NCBI RefSeq assembly: GCF_003019675.1
Contig: NZ_CP028105.1
Coordinates: 2,868,282 to 2,932,281 of the forward strand
Length of the DNA: 64,000 nucleotides
From: Fusobacterium ulcerans
Lineage (GTDB): Bacteria > Fusobacteriota > Fusobacteriia > Fusobacteriales > Fusobacteriaceae
Direction of reading: 5' to 3'
Shown: one piece after another, positions 42,039-53,471 of the stretch
How positions within the stretch are numbered: the first letter of the stretch is position 1
Layout: every line of letters begins with the position of its first letter
Position numbers and translations under genes: made by a program
Notes under the pieces: model-generated
Databases searched by the model: none
What the model was told of the DNA's origin: nothing
The model's input: only the letters and a program-made list of their open reading frames with translations

Positions 42039-42125
42039 ATGTTATCTCATAAAAGAATAAAAAAGAAAATAGTACAGAACATAAATAATGTAGTAAATCA
42101 ACCTAAGGAAAAAACAATGGTCTAA
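42039..42125 (+). CDS. 28-codon leader open reading frame before fhs
   Basis: ATG 42039 follows a perfect AAGGAGG at 8-nt spacing, encodes a basic 28-residue peptide (MLSHKRIKKK...EKTMV) and stops at TAA 42123-42125. The stop codon lies in the 5' arm of the terminator 42119-42165, so a terminating ribosome would mask that arm. No homologue recognised; whether the peptide matters is unknown. Confidence 0.5.
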   Translation: MLSHKRIKKKIVQNINNVVNQPKEKTMV

Positions 42126-42165
42126 GTGTGCACTTAACGGAATGAGTGTGTACTTAGGCCTTTTT
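42119..42165 (+). terminator. Strong terminator between leader ORF and fhs
   Basis: GGTCTAAGTGTGCAC (42119-42133) pairs over 15 bp (four G-U) with GTGTGTACTTAGGCC (42146-42160), then five T. A transcript must pass it to reach fhs and the pur genes, so it is a likely attenuator. Confidence 0.88.
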
Positions 42166-42199
42166 AATTATTTATATAAAATTTCAAGGGAGGAAATTT

Positions 42200-43864
42200 G
42201 TGAAAACTGATATTCAAATTGCACAGGAAGCTAAAATAGTCAACATTATGGAAATCGCAAAAAAGATAGGACTTGATGAGGACAGCATCGAACAATATGG
42301 TAAATATAAAGCTAAGGTAGATTTGAAAGTACTTAAAAACCTAGAGAACAAGAAAGATGGGAAACTGGTATTAGTTACAGCTATCACACCTACTCCTGCT
42401 GGGGAAGGGAAATCAACTGTTACAGTTGGACTTACACAAGCACTTAACAAACTTGGAAAATCTTCTATTGCAGCTCTTAGAGAACCGTCATTGGGGCCGG
42501 TATTCGGAATGAAAGGTGGAGCTACTGGTGGAGGACATTCACAGGTTATACCTATGGAGGATATAAATTTACATTTTACAGGAGATCTTCATGCTATTGG
42601 AGTTGCTCACAACTTAATAGCAGCTTGTATAGATAATCATATCAATTCTGGAAATGCTCTGGATATAGATCTTACTAAAATAACTTGGAAAAGAGTTCTG
42701 GATATGAATGACAGAGCACTTAGAAATATAGTGATAGGACTTGGGGGAAAGGCTAATGGAATTCCTAGAGAAAGTTCATTCCAAATCACTGTTGCATCTG
42801 AAATAATGGCGGCATTATGTCTTGCTACATCACTTTCAGATCTTAAAGATAAAATAAGAAGTATGGTATTTGGTTATGCAAGAGATGGAAAAGCTCTTAA
42901 AGTAGGAGATCTTAAAATAGAAGGAGCTATTGCAGCACTTCTTAAAGAAGCCATCAAACCAAACCTTGTACAGACATTAGAAAATACACCAGTATTTATT
43001 CACGGAGGACCTTTTGCAAATATAGCTCATGGATGCAACTCTATTCTAGCTACTAAACTTGCACTTAAACTTTCTGATTATGCAATAACTGAAGCTGGAT
43101 TTGCTGCTGATCTTGGAGCAGAAAAATTTCTTGATATAAAATGCAGAAAAGGTGGACTTACTCCTAACTGTGTAGTTGTAGTAGCAACTGTAAGAGCTTT
43201 AAAACACCATGGTGGAGCTAAGGAACTTTCAGAAGAGAATCTTGAAGCATTAGAAAAAGGAATAGCTAACTTAGATAAACACATAGAAAATATGAAAAAA
43301 TATAATTTACCAGTAGTAGTTGCTATTAACAGATTTGTAAGCGATACTGAAAAAGAACTTGAATTTGTTGATAAACACTGTAGAGAATTTGGAGTGCCAG
43401 TAGCTCTTTGTGAAGTATGGGCTAAAGGTGGAGAGGGAGGAATCGCTCTTGCTGAAGAAGTTCTTGCTCAATTAGAAAAAGGAACTGACAACTATACTCC
43501 ACTATATGATTTAGATATGAGTATAAAAGAAAAAATAGAGAAAATAGCAAAAGAAATATATGGAGCAGATGGAGTAGAATTTACTGGTCCTGCTAAGAAA
43601 ATGCTTAAAACTATAGATGAACTTGGATATGGAAAACTTCCAGTGTGTATGTCAAAAACTCAAAAATCATTATCAGATAATGCAGCACTTCTAGGAAGAC
43701 CTACTGGATTTACAGTATCTGTAAAAGAATTGAGAATATCAGCTGGAGCAGGATTTATAGTAGCTATGGCAGGAGATATAATAGATATGCCTGGATTACC
43801 TAAAAAACCAGCAGCTGAATCTATAGACATTGATGAAAATGGAAAGATTGACGGACTATTCTAA
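42200..43864 (+). CDS. fhs: Formate-tetrahydrofolate ligase
   Basis: 554 aa, GTG start after AAGGGAGG. ATP-dependent synthesis of 10-formyl-THF from formate. P-loop [33 protein letters not shown], and [10 protein letters not shown] near the end are conserved. Heading the purine operon makes sense: 10-formyl-THF feeds PurN and PurH. Confidence 0.97.
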   Translation: MKTDIQIAQEAKIVNIMEIAKKIGLDEDSIEQYGKYKAKVDLKVLKNLENKKDGKLVLVTAITPTPAGEGKSTVTVGLTQALNKLGKSSIAALREPSLGPVFGMKGGATGGGHSQVIPMEDINLHFTGDLHAIGVAHNLIAACIDNHINSGNALDIDLTKITWKRVLDMNDRALRNIVIGLGGKANGIPRESSFQITVASEIMAALCLATSLSDLKDKIRSMVFGYARDGKALKVGDLKIEGAIAALLKEAIKPNLVQTLENTPVFIHGGPFANIAHGCNSILATKLALKLSDYAITEAGFAADLGAEKFLDIKCRKGGLTPNCVVVVATVRALKHHGGAKELSEENLEALEKGIANLDKHIENMKKYNLPVVVAINRFVSDTEKELEFVDKHCREFGVPVALCEVWAKGGEGGIALAEEVLAQLEKGTDNYTPLYDLDMSIKEKIEKIAKEIYGADGVEFTGPAKKMLKTIDELGYGKLPVCMSKTQKSLSDNAALLGRPTGFTVSVKELRISAGAGFIVAMAGDIIDMPGLPKKPAAESIDIDENGKIDGLF

Positions 43865-43915
43865 TTTAACTGAAAGTAAAAAAATTAATAATAAAATATA
43901 ATTGCAGGGGGCACG

Positions 43916-46900
43916 ATGAATTATCGTATTTATGTTGAAAAGAAAGCTGGATTTGATTTAGAGGCTAAGAGATTAGAAAATGAATTAAAAGAAAGTTTTC
44001 AAGATCTAAAACTTTCAAAAGTAAGACTTCTTAATTGTTATGATGTATTTAATATTGAAGCTGCTGAATTAGCAGAAGCTAAAAAGCTTATATTTTCAGA
44101 AATAGTTACTGATACTGTAACTGAAACTCTTGATACTAAAGGAGCAAAATATTTTGCAGTAGAATTTTTACCAGGACAGTTTGACCAGAGAGCCGACTCA
44201 GCTATGCAGTGTTTGAATCTGATATCTGATAAAAATCAAAATGTATCTGTTACTAGCGGAAGAGTTATTATCCTTGAAGGAGAAATAACAGAAGCAGATG
44301 TAGAAAAAATTGAAAAGTATTACATCAACCCAGTTGAGATGAGAGAAAAAGATCTTACTAAATTAGAGATAGAAGAAGGAGAAAAGGCACAGGATGTACC
44401 TGTTTTCACTGGATTCATAAATTACAACATGGATGAATTAAAATCTTTCAGAGAAGAGCTTGGACTAGCTATGACATTAGCAGATGTGGCTTTTGTGCAG
44501 GAATACTTTAAAAATACTGAAAAGAGAGACCCTACTGAAACAGAAATAAAAGTGTTGGATACTTATTGGTCTGACCATTGCAGACATACAACATTTGAAA
44601 CAAAAATCAAAGATATAGTATTCCCAAAAACTTCTTTTGGAGATACACTTCAAAAAGCTTTTGATGAATATTTAAAAGCGAGAGAGTTTGTACATGGAGA
44701 GAGACTTGAAAAGAAATATATCTCTCTTATGGATATGGCAACTATCTGTGGAAAAGAAATGAGAAAAAGCGGAAAACTTGATGACTTAGAAGTATCTGAT
44801 GAGATCAATGCCTGCTCTGTATATATTGATGTAGATGTAGATGGACAAATGGAGAAATGGCTTCTTATGTTTAAGAACGAAACTCATAACCATCCTACAG
44901 AGATTGAACCATTTGGAGGAGCTTCTACTTGTCTTGGTGGAGCTATAAGAGACCCATTATCAGGAAGATCATATGTTTATCAGGCTATAAGAGTAACAGG
45001 TTCTGGTAATCCATTGGAAAAACTTGAAGATACACTTCAAGGAAAACTTCCTCAAAAGAAAATAACTACTGGAGCAGCAAGTGGATATGCAGCTTATGGT
45101 AACCAGATTGGACTTACAACTGGACATGTATGTGAAATATATCATGATGGATATAAAGCAAAAAGAATGGAAGTTGGAGCAGTAGTTGGTGCTGTACCAG
45201 CTGACTGGGTAAGAAGAGAAAACGCTTCTAAAGGAGATATAGTTATCCTGTTAGGAGGAAAAACTGGAAGAGACGGCTGCGGAGGAGCAACTGGATCATC
45301 TAAAGAACATACAGGAGATTCATTGAGATTATGTGGTGCAGAAGTTCAAAAAGGAAATGCACCAGAAGAAAGAAAAATTCAAAGATTATTCAGAAATCCA
45401 GAAGTTACTAGACTTATAAAAAAATGTAATGACTTTGGTGCTGGAGGAGTATCAGTAGCTATTGGAGAATTAGCTCCAGGGCTTGATATAAATCTTGATG
45501 TAGTTCCTACTAAATACTTTGGACTTAGCGGTACTGAACTTGCTATTTCTGAATCACAAGAGAGAATGGCAGTAGTAATCGAAGCTAAAGATAAAGAAAA
45601 ATTTATGGAACTTGCAGGAAAAGAAAACCTTTTAGCAACAGAAGTTGCAGTAGTAACAGATGACAATAGACTTGTTCTTAATTTTAAAGGTAAGAAAATA
45701 GTAGATATTTCAAGAGAGTTCCTTGATACTAATGGAGTTACTCAAGAAACTACTGTAGAAGTTGAAGACATAAAAGAAAATACTCCATTGAATGCAGTTA
45801 ATTTTGAAGGAGCAGATATTAAAGACAGATGGATGAATATGCTTTCTTCTTTAAATGTAGCTTCTCAAAAAGGACTTATGGAGATATTTGATGCTACAAT
45901 AGGAGCAACAACAGTGCTTATGCCTTTTGGTGGAAAATATCAAATGACACCTACTGATGTAAGTGTACAGAAAATACCTCTATTAAAAGGAGAAACTGAT
46001 ACAGCTTCTGCTATTACTTGGGGATATGACCCAGTGCTTTCATCTTGGTCGCAATTCCATGGAGGAGCTTATGCAGTAGTTGAATCTCTTGCTAAATTAG
46101 TTGCAGTGGGAGCAGACTACAAGACTGTAAGACTTTCATTCCAAGAATACTTCCAAAAACTTGGACAAAATCCAATGAACTGGGGAAAACCATTCTCAGC
46201 ATTGTTAGGAACTATAGAAGCACAAAGAGGATTTGGAATTCCAGCTATTGGTGGAAAAGACTCAATGAGTGGAACATTTAATGATATTCATGTACCACCT
46301 ACACTTATATCTTTTGCAGTAACTCCTGTAAAAGCAAGTGTTGTTATATCACCAGAATTTAAAGCTGCTGGAAATAAAATATACTTAGTAAGACATCATA
46401 TGCTTGATAATTATATGCCAAATATAGAAGAGCTTAAAGAAAACTTTGAATTTGTATATGAAAACATTAAAAATGGAACTATCCTATCAGCAATGACTTT
46501 AAAAAGAGGTGGAATAGCTGAAGCTGTAAGTAAAATGACTCTAGGAAACAGAGTTGGAGCTAAGATAGCTGATCTTGGAGAAGAGCTGTTCAAACTTGGA
46601 TATGGAACATTTGTAGTAGAAACTTCTAAAGAGCTTACAGGTAAAAACGTAGAGTTATTAGGAGAAACAATAAAAGAGTACAAGATTGTAGTTGGAGATA
46701 AAGAAATCTGTATGACTGAAGGAGAAAAGGTATGGTTAGATAAACTATTCCCAGTATTCCCTCACAAAACAATAGAAAAAGTAGAAAACTACATCTGGAC
46801 ACCATATGAGAAAAAAGAAATAATAGTATGTAAAAATAAAATTGCTAAACCAAGAGTATTAGTACCAGCATTCCCAGGAACTAACTGTGAATATGATTCA

Positions 46901-47641
46901 GCTAGAGTATTTGAAAAAGCTGGAGCAGAAGCTAATATACTTTTATTCAGAAATATAACTCAAGACTATATCAATGATTCAATAGAAAAAATGGTAAAAG
47001 AGATAAATAATTCACAGATCCTTATGTTCCCAGGTGGATTCAGTTCTGGAGACGAGCCAGATGGATCAGGAAAATTCATTGCAACTGTACTTACAAATCC
47101 TAAGATAGCAGAAGCAATAGCTAAATTCCTAGAAAGAGATGGATTGATACTAGGTATCTGTAACGGATTCCAAGCTCTTGTAAAATCAGGACTTCTACCA
47201 TATGGAGAGATTGGAAAAGTTACTGAAAATTCTCCTACTCTTACATTCAACAAGATAGGTAGACACGTTTCTCAAATGGTAAAAACAAAAGTTACTTCAA
47301 ATAAATCACCATGGTTGGCAGGAATAGAAACTGGAGAAGAATTTGAAATAGCTGTATCACATGGAGAGGGAAGATTCTTTGCCAATGATGATGTTATTAA
47401 AAAACTATTTGAAAATGGACAGGTTGCAACTCAATATGTAAATCTTGATGGAATTCCTACTAATGAGTTTAGATTTAACCCTAATGCTTCTACTTGTGCT
47501 ATTGAAGGAATTACTTCAATAGATGGTAAAGTATTTGGTAAAATGGGACACTCTGAAAGAGCAGGAAAGAATATTTTCAAAAATATTACTGGAAACAAAG
47601 AGCAGAAAATATTTGAAAATGGAGTTAAATACTTTAAATAG
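43916..47641 (+). CDS. purL: Phosphoribosylformylglycinamidine synthase, single-chain
   Basis: 1241 aa large-type FGAM synthase with PurS-like, PurL and glutaminase parts in one chain. Converts FGAR, glutamine and ATP to FGAM. Visible: DTYWSDHCRHTTFETK, KNETHNHPTEIEPFGGA, and a C-terminal class I amidotransferase domain with PAFPGTNCEYD, MFPGGFSSGDE, nucleophile Cys in GICNGFQAL and a His/Glu pair further on (SHGEGRF). This is the fused form usual in Gram-negatives and some anaerobes, not the split PurSQL of Bacillus. Confidence 0.96.
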   Translation: MNYRIYVEKKAGFDLEAKRLENELKESFQDLKLSKVRLLNCYDVFNIEAAELAEAKKLIFSEIVTDTVTETLDTKGAKYFAVEFLPGQFDQRADSAMQCLNLISDKNQNVSVTSGRVIILEGEITEADVEKIEKYYINPVEMREKDLTKLEIEEGEKAQDVPVFTGFINYNMDELKSFREELGLAMTLADVAFVQEYFKNTEKRDPTETEIKVLDTYWSDHCRHTTFETKIKDIVFPKTSFGDTLQKAFDEYLKAREFVHGERLEKKYISLMDMATICGKEMRKSGKLDDLEVSDEINACSVYIDVDVDGQMEKWLLMFKNETHNHPTEIEPFGGASTCLGGAIRDPLSGRSYVYQAIRVTGSGNPLEKLEDTLQGKLPQKKITTGAASGYAAYGNQIGLTTGHVCEIYHDGYKAKRMEVGAVVGAVPADWVRRENASKGDIVILLGGKTGRDGCGGATGSSKEHTGDSLRLCGAEVQKGNAPEERKIQRLFRNPEVTRLIKKCNDFGAGGVSVAIGELAPGLDINLDVVPTKYFGLSGTELAISESQERMAVVIEAKDKEKFMELAGKENLLATEVAVVTDDNRLVLNFKGKKIVDISREFLDTNGVTQETTVEVEDIKENTPLNAVNFEGADIKDRWMNMLSSLNVASQKGLMEIFDATIGATTVLMPFGGKYQMTPTDVSVQKIPLLKGETDTASAITWGYDPVLSSWSQFHGGAYAVVESLAKLVAVGADYKTVRLSFQEYFQKLGQNPMNWGKPFSALLGTIEAQRGFGIPAIGGKDSMSGTFNDIHVPPTLISFAVTPVKASVVISPEFKAAGNKIYLVRHHMLDNYMPNIEELKENFEFVYENIKNGTILSAMTLKRGGIAEAVSKMTLGNRVGAKIADLGEELFKLGYGTFVVETSKELTGKNVELLGETIKEYKIVVGDKEICMTEGEKVWLDKLFPVFPHKTIEKVENYIWTPYEKKEIIVCKNKIAKPRVLVPAFPGTNCEYDSARVFEKAGAEANILLFRNITQDYINDSIEKMVKEINNSQILMFPGGFSSGDEPDGSGKFIATVLTNPKIAEAIAKFLERDGLILGICNGFQALVKSGLLPYGEIGKVTENSPTLTFNKIGRHVSQMVKTKVTSNKSPWLAGIETGEEFEIAVSHGEGRFFANDDVIKKLFENGQVATQYVNLDGIPTNEFRFNPNASTCAIEGITSIDGKVFGKMGHSERAGKNIFKNITGNKEQKIFENGVKYFK

Positions 47642-47688
47642 AATTTAAATATTTTAAATAATAGATATTCTCAGGAGGATAATAAAAG

Positions 47689-48168
47689 ATGAAAGTTGCC
47701 ATAATATTTGGTAGTAAATCAGATACAGATAAAATGAAGGGAGCAGCTAACTGCTTAAAAGAGTTTGGAATTGAGTACTCAGCTCACGTTCTTTCTGCTC
47801 ACAGAGTGCCAGAAAAATTAGAAGAGACATTAGAAAAATTAGAAAAAGATGGATATGAAGTAATAATAGCAGGAGCTGGGCTGGCTGCCCACCTTCCTGG
47901 TGTTATAGCATCTAAAACTGTACTTCCTGGAATAGGGGTGCCAATCGAGGCAGCTTTTAACGGTATGGATGCACTTCTTTCAATAGTGCAGATGCCTAAA
48001 TCTATTCCAGTAGCAACTGTAGGAGTAAATAATTCATACAATGCTGGAATGCTTGCTGTACAAATGCTTTCTTTAAAATGTCCTGAATTAAAAGAGAAAC
48101 TTGTAAAATTCAGAAAAGACATGAAAGCAAAATTTATAGCTGATAATGAAACTGGGGTAGAGCTATAA
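47689..48168 (+). CDS. purE: 5-(carboxyamino)imidazole ribonucleotide mutase / AIR carboxylase PurE
   Basis: 159 aa. Motifs GSKSDTDKMKGA, HVLSAHRVPEKL, GAGLAAHLPGVIAS and GVPIEAAFNGMDALLSIVQMP (in two overlapping parts). Forms CAIR from AIR. No purK is beside it, so it could be either the mutase class with purK elsewhere or the CO2-using class; I cannot decide from sequence alone. GGAGGA site before ATG. Confidence 0.94.
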   Translation: MKVAIIFGSKSDTDKMKGAANCLKEFGIEYSAHVLSAHRVPEKLEETLEKLEKDGYEVIIAGAGLAAHLPGVIASKTVLPGIGVPIEAAFNGMDALLSIVQMPKSIPVATVGVNNSYNAGMLAVQMLSLKCPELKEKLVKFRKDMKAKFIADNETGVEL

Positions 48169-48231
48169 GATAATCTAGTCAAAAATTTTTAATTTTTAAT
48201 ACATTAACTATTTCTAGGAGGAAAAAAAGAA

Positions 48232-48948
48232 ATGTCTGCACAAAAAAAAGAATTTATCTATGAAGGAAAAGCTAAACAAGTATATTCAACTGATGACGAG
48301 AATCTAGTTGTTATCCATTACAAAGATGATGCAACAGCAGGTAACGGAGCTAAAAAAGGAACTATCGAAAACAAAGGAATAATGAATAACAAAATAACTG
48401 CTATGTTGTTTGAAATGCTTGAAAAAAATGGAATAAAAACTCACTTGGTAGAAGTACTTAATGACAGAGATCAACTTTGTCAAAAAGTAAAAATATTCCC
48501 ATTAGAAGTAATAGTAAGAAACGTTATAGCTGGATCAATGGCTAAAAGAGTAGGAGTAGAAGAGGGAACTAAACCTGTAAATACTATATTTGAAATCTGC
48601 TATAAAAATGATGCTTATGGAGATCCATTAATCAACGATCACCATGCAGTTGCATTAGGACTTGCTACTTATGAAGAATTAGCTGAAATCTACAGAATAA
48701 CTGGAGAGATCAACAACTTACTAAAAACTTCTTTTGATAAAATCGGAATTACTTTAGTTGACTTCAAAATAGAATTTGGTAAAAATAGTAAAGGAGAAAT
48801 CCTTCTTGCAGATGAAATCACTCCAGATACTTGCAGATTATGGGATAAAGAAACTGGTATGAAATTGGATAAAGATAGATTCAGAAGAGATTTAGGCGGA
48901 ATCGAAGAAGCGTATATTGAAGTTTTAAAAAGATTGGGGGCTGAATAA
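48232..48948 (+). CDS. purC: SAICAR synthase
   Basis: 238 aa. Joins aspartate to CAIR with ATP. Motifs: [53 protein letters not shown]. Its last base overlaps the purF start (TAATG), so the two are translationally coupled. Confidence 0.97.
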   Translation: MSAQKKEFIYEGKAKQVYSTDDENLVVIHYKDDATAGNGAKKGTIENKGIMNNKITAMLFEMLEKNGIKTHLVEVLNDRDQLCQKVKIFPLEVIVRNVIAGSMAKRVGVEEGTKPVNTIFEICYKNDAYGDPLINDHHAVALGLATYEELAEIYRITGEINNLLKTSFDKIGITLVDFKIEFGKNSKGEILLADEITPDTCRLWDKETGMKLDKDRFRRDLGGIEEAYIEVLKRLGAE

Positions 48949-50345
48949 TGAACTGCACAGAAATGATGTTAGCAAAGGACAAAATGGAAGAGGAATGTGG
49001 AGTTTTCGGAGTATATAGTAAAACTCAAAAAGAAGTTTCACAATTAACTTACTATGCCCTATATGCTCTTCAACACAGAGGACAGGAAAGTGCAGGAATA
49101 ACTGTCTCAAATAATGGAGAATTAGTAACATATAAGGGGATGGGACTTACAGCTGATGTATTTACTCAAGAAACTTTGAATAATCTTCAAGGGAACGCAG
49201 CAATAGGACATGTAAGATATTCTACTACTGGTGAAAGCAAAATAGAAAATGCACAGCCTTTAGAAAGTAGATTTAAACTTGGTCAGATAGCAGTTGCTCA
49301 CAATGGAAATCTGACAAATACAAGAGTAATAAGAGAATTATTAGAAGATGGTGGAGCTACATTCACTTCAACTACTGACTCAGAAGTAATAATCAAAATG
49401 GTAGCAAGAAAAGCTGTAAATGGTTTTGAAGAAGCTATCAGAAGTACAGTTGGAGCGATAAAAGGAGCTTATGCTCTAGTAATACTAGCAGACAACAAAC
49501 TTATAGGAGTAAGAGATCCATATGGAATCAGACCTCTATGCCTTGGAATGAATGAAGAGGGAGATTACTTCCTTGCTTCTGAATCATGTGCTATAGATTC
49601 TATAGGTGGACATTTAATAAGAGATGTAGAAGCTGGAGAAATGGTAATCATAGATGAAACAGGAGTTAAATCAATCAGATATGCTGAAAATAATAAAGTA
49701 GCACCTTGTTCATTTGAGCACATTTACTTTGCTAGACCTGACAGTATCATAGATGGGATAAATGTATATGAAGCTAGAGTAAGAGCTGGAAGACTTCTAG
49801 CTAAACAGATGAAAATAGAAGCTGACATTGTTATTGGAGTGCCAGATTCTGGAATACCAGCAGCTATTGGATATGCTGAAGAAAGCGGAATACCATATGC
49901 TATGGGACTTATCAAAAACAAATATATTGGAAGAACATTCATTAAACCAACTCAAGCTTTAAGAGAGCAGGCTGTAATGGTAAAACTTAATCCATTAAGA
50001 GTACAGCTTGAAGGAAAAAGAGTAGTAATAATTGATGACTCTCTAGTAAGAGGAACAACAAGTAAAATACTTATTGATTTAATAAGAAGAGCAGGAGCAA
50101 AGGAAGTTCACTTCAGATCAGCTTCTCCGGCAGTTAAATATTCTTGTTTCTATGGAATAGATACAGCACATAGAGATGAGCTTATAGCTGCTAGAATGAC
50201 AGTTGATGAAATCAGAAAAGAGATAAATGCAGATACATTGGATTATTTATCAATGGATAATATGATAAAATCATTAGATTGTAAAGATTATTGTGTAGGA
50301 TGTTTCAATGGAGTATATCCTATGTGCACACCAACAGAAGAGTAA
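48948..50345 (+). CDS. purF: Amidophosphoribosyltransferase
   Basis: 465 aa, commits PRPP to purines. A 16-residue propeptide precedes the glutaminase nucleophile Cys17 (EEECGVFGVY). The PRPP loop VVIIDDSLVRGTT is present. C-terminal cysteines (CKDYCVGCFNGVYP) match the [4Fe-4S] ligands of the Bacillus-type oxygen-sensitive enzyme, suited to an anaerobe. GGGGG just before ATG. Confidence 0.97.
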   Translation: MNCTEMMLAKDKMEEECGVFGVYSKTQKEVSQLTYYALYALQHRGQESAGITVSNNGELVTYKGMGLTADVFTQETLNNLQGNAAIGHVRYSTTGESKIENAQPLESRFKLGQIAVAHNGNLTNTRVIRELLEDGGATFTSTTDSEVIIKMVARKAVNGFEEAIRSTVGAIKGAYALVILADNKLIGVRDPYGIRPLCLGMNEEGDYFLASESCAIDSIGGHLIRDVEAGEMVIIDETGVKSIRYAENNKVAPCSFEHIYFARPDSIIDGINVYEARVRAGRLLAKQMKIEADIVIGVPDSGIPAAIGYAEESGIPYAMGLIKNKYIGRTFIKPTQALREQAVMVKLNPLRVQLEGKRVVIIDDSLVRGTTSKILIDLIRRAGAKEVHFRSASPAVKYSCFYGIDTAHRDELIAARMTVDEIRKEINADTLDYLSMDNMIKSLDCKDYCVGCFNGVYPMCTPTEE

Positions 50346-50367
50346 AAAAATTATTTGGGAGGAAAAA

Positions 50368-51369
50368 ATGGCAATTTCTTATAAAGAAGCTGGAGTAGAT
50401 AAAGAAGAGGGTTACAAAGCAGTAGAACTTATGAAAAAAGCAGTGGCTAAAACTCAAAACAGTAGTGTACTTAATGGACTTGGAAGTTTTGGAGCTATGT
50501 ATGAATTAGGAAAATATGAAAATCCTGTATTAGTTTCTGGAACTGATGGAGTAGGAACAAAACTTGAAGTAGCATTAACATCAAAAAAATATGATACTGT
50601 AGGAATAGATGCTGTGGCCATGTGTGTAAATGACGTACTTTGTCATGGAGCACAACCTATATTCTTCTTAGACTATCTAGCTTGTGGAAAACTAGATGCT
50701 GAAGTAGCTGCTGAACTTGTGTCAGGAGTTGCAGAGGGATGTTATCAGGCAGGAGCTGCACTTATAGGTGGAGAAACTGCTGAAATGCCTGGATTCTATA
50801 AAGTGGGAGATTATGATATTGCTGGGTTCTGTGTAGGAGCAGTAGAAAAATCTAAAATAGTAAATGGAAGTACAACTTCTGAAGGAGATATCCTTATAGC
50901 TATCCCATCTTCTGGAGTACATAGTAATGGATTCTCTTTAGTAAGAAAAGTAATAACTGATTATACTAAAGATTTCAATGGAAAACCTATCAGTGAAACT
51001 CTTTTAACACCTACAAAAATATATGTTAAAGCTGTAATGGCTGTATTAGAAAAATATAATATAAAAGGAATGGCTCACATAACTGGTGGAGGACTTCCTG
51101 AAAATCTACCTAGAACTATAAGTGAAGGACATCAACCTGTAGTATTCAAAGAAAAATTAAGAGTTCTTGATATATTCAAATATATTCAAAAAGAGGGAGA
51201 AATTCCTGAGAATGAAATGTTTGGAACATTCAACATGGGAGTAGGATTTGTTCTAGTAGTAGACCCTAAAGATAAAGAGGGTGTAATAGAAGAATTAGCA
51301 AAACATGGAGAAGAAGCTTTTGAAATAGGATATGTTCAAAAGGGAGAGAAAGGCCTATGTTTAAGATAG
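50368..51369 (+). CDS. purM: AIR synthase (phosphoribosylformylglycinamidine cyclo-ligase)
   Basis: 333 aa from ATG 50368, which has GGGAGG before it; an upstream in-frame ATG at 50308 would overlap purF and is rejected. Motifs: SGTDGVGTKLEVA, GGETAEMPGFY, PSSGVHSNGFSLVRK, HITGGGLPENLPR. Converts FGAM to AIR. Overlaps purN by 13 bp. Confidence 0.96.
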   Translation: MAISYKEAGVDKEEGYKAVELMKKAVAKTQNSSVLNGLGSFGAMYELGKYENPVLVSGTDGVGTKLEVALTSKKYDTVGIDAVAMCVNDVLCHGAQPIFFLDYLACGKLDAEVAAELVSGVAEGCYQAGAALIGGETAEMPGFYKVGDYDIAGFCVGAVEKSKIVNGSTTSEGDILIAIPSSGVHSNGFSLVRKVITDYTKDFNGKPISETLLTPTKIYVKAVMAVLEKYNIKGMAHITGGGLPENLPRTISEGHQPVVFKEKLRVLDIFKYIQKEGEIPENEMFGTFNMGVGFVLVVDPKDKEGVIEELAKHGEEAFEIGYVQKGEKGLCLR

Positions 51370-51932
51370 CAGTATTAGTATCAGGAGGAGGAAGCAATCT
51401 TCAATCTATAATAGAGAAGTCAAAAAGCGGCGAGCTGGCATGTGAAGTAGCCTGCGTCATTGGAGACAGAGAATGTTATGGAGTGGAGAGAGCAGCTGAG
51501 CAAGGGATAGTAAGCTGTATTTTAGATAGAAAAGTCTTTAAAAAGGAATTGTGCAAAGAAATAGACAGAGTCGTTTCTGAAAAAGGAGTTGACTTGATTG
51601 TTCTTGCAGGGTTCCTGTCTATAATAGATGAAGAATTTGTAGAAAAATGGAAGGGGAAGATAATTAATATCCACCCTTCTCTGCTTCCTAAATTTGGAGG
51701 ACCTGGAATGTATGGAATAAAAGTACATGAAGCAGTCCTTGCAGCAGGAGAGAAAGAAAGCGGATGTACAGTTCATTATGTAGATAGTGGCGTAGATAGT
51801 GGAGAAGTGATCTTTCAAGTAAAAGTGCCTGTATTGGAAGGGGATACTGCTGAAGTTCTTCAAAAAAGAATATTAGTAGAAGAGCACAAACTTTTACCAA
51901 AATCTATTTCTAAAATAATATCAGAAAGATAA
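51357..51932 (+). CDS. purN: Phosphoribosylglycinamide formyltransferase
   Basis: 191 aa folate-dependent GAR transformylase. Motifs: [33 protein letters not shown] (catalytic Asn-His) and [15 protein letters not shown] with the catalytic Asp. Uses 10-formyl-THF from Fhs. Confidence 0.96.
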   Translation: MFKIAVLVSGGGSNLQSIIEKSKSGELACEVACVIGDRECYGVERAAEQGIVSCILDRKVFKKELCKEIDRVVSEKGVDLIVLAGFLSIIDEEFVEKWKGKIINIHPSLLPKFGGPGMYGIKVHEAVLAAGEKESGCTVHYVDSGVDSGEVIFQVKVPVLEGDTAEVLQKRILVEEHKLLPKSISKIISER

Positions 51933-51948
51933 AAAGGAGAAAAAGTTG

Positions 51949-53451
51949 ATGAAAAGAGCATTGATATCAGTTTTTGATAAGAATGGTATATTAGAATTTG
52001 CTAACTTTTTAGTTAATCACGGGGTAGAAATAATTTCAACTGGGGGAACCTACAAGCATTTAAAAGAAAATGGAGTACCTGTAATAGAAGTTGCTGAAGT
52101 TACTGGAGCACCTGAAATGCTTGATGGAAGAGTAAAAACTCTTCACCCAGTTATTCACGGAGGAATACTTGCTATAAGAGATAATGCAGAACATATGGCA
52201 ACTATCAAAGAAAGAGGAATATCAACTATTGATATGGTAGTTGTTAATCTTTATCCTTTCTTTAAAAAAGTAAATGAAGATCTTACTTTTGAAGAAAAAG
52301 TAGAATTTATAGATATTGGTGGACCTACTATGCTTAGATCTGCTGCTAAATCTTTCCATGATGTAGTAGTTATCAGTGATACTGCTGACTATGAAACAGT
52401 AATGAAAGAAATGAAAGCTGGAGAGGTTACATTTGAAACTAAGAAAAGACTGGCTGGAAAAGTATTTAACTTAACATCAGCTTATGATGCAGCTATATCT
52501 CAATTCCTATTAGGAGACGAGATGCCTAAATATCTAAATGCTTCATATGAGAAACTAATGGATCTTAGATATGGTGAAAACCCTCACCAAAAAGCAGCTT
52601 ACTATGTATCTACTACTGATACTGGAGCTATGAAGGATTTTGACCAATTAAATGGAAAAGAACTTTCATTTAACAACCTAAGAGATATGGACGTAGCTTG
52701 GAGAACTGTATGTGAATTTATAGAGCCTGCTTGCTGTGGACTAAAACACTCTACACCTTGTGGAGCAGCTATTGGTAAAAATGTTTATGAAGCTTATACA
52801 AAAGCTTATGAATGCGACCCAGTATCTATATTTGGTGGAATAGTAGCTCTAAATAAAGAAGTAGATGCTGATACAGCTAGAGAAATGGTAAAAATATTCT
52901 TAGAGATTGTTATAGCACCATCATTCACTGATGAAGCTTTAGAAGTACTTAGAACTAAGAAAAACCTTAGAGTTATAAAATGCAAACATACACCTCAGGA
53001 TAAAATAAATATGGTAAAAGTAGATGGAGGACTTCTTATTCAAGATGAAGATTTAAGCTTCACAACTGATTATGAAGCAGTTACTGAAAAAGCTCCAACT
53101 GCTGAAGAGATGGAAAATCTTATCTTTGGAATGAAGGTTGTAAAACATGTAAAATCAAATGCTATTGTTGTAGTAAAAGATATGATGGCAGTAGGAATTG
53201 GAAATGGTGAAACTAACAGAATATGGCCGACTAGACAGGCAATAGAAAGAGCAGGAGATAAAATAGAAGGAGCTATCCTTGCTTCTGATGCTTTCTTCCC
53301 ATTCAGAGACGTTGTAGACGCATGTGCAAAAGCTGGAATAAAAGCTATTATCCAGCCAGGTGGATCTATGAGAGATCAAGAATCTATTGATGCTTGTAAC
53401 GAACATGAAATGTCAATGGTATTCACTGGTATGAGACACTTCAAACACTAA
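51949..53451 (+). CDS. purH: AICAR transformylase / IMP cyclohydrolase
   Basis: 500 aa bifunctional enzyme making IMP. N-terminal cyclohydrolase ([32 protein letters not shown]) and C-terminal transformylase ([39 protein letters not shown]). Start ATG 51949 follows AAGGAG by 10 nt; TTG 51946 directly before it is possible. Confidence 0.97.
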   Translation: MKRALISVFDKNGILEFANFLVNHGVEIISTGGTYKHLKENGVPVIEVAEVTGAPEMLDGRVKTLHPVIHGGILAIRDNAEHMATIKERGISTIDMVVVNLYPFFKKVNEDLTFEEKVEFIDIGGPTMLRSAAKSFHDVVVISDTADYETVMKEMKAGEVTFETKKRLAGKVFNLTSAYDAAISQFLLGDEMPKYLNASYEKLMDLRYGENPHQKAAYYVSTTDTGAMKDFDQLNGKELSFNNLRDMDVAWRTVCEFIEPACCGLKHSTPCGAAIGKNVYEAYTKAYECDPVSIFGGIVALNKEVDADTAREMVKIFLEIVIAPSFTDEALEVLRTKKNLRVIKCKHTPQDKINMVKVDGGLLIQDEDLSFTTDYEAVTEKAPTAEEMENLIFGMKVVKHVKSNAIVVVKDMMAVGIGNGETNRIWPTRQAIERAGDKIEGAILASDAFFPFRDVVDACAKAGIKAIIQPGGSMRDQESIDACNEHEMSMVFTGMRHFKH

Positions 53452-53471
53452 TACAAAGGAGAAATTAAAGT

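Noticed and set aside
50308-50367. Upstream start of purM overlapping purF
   Set aside because: ATG 50368 has GGGAGG at good spacing and matches PurM N-termini.
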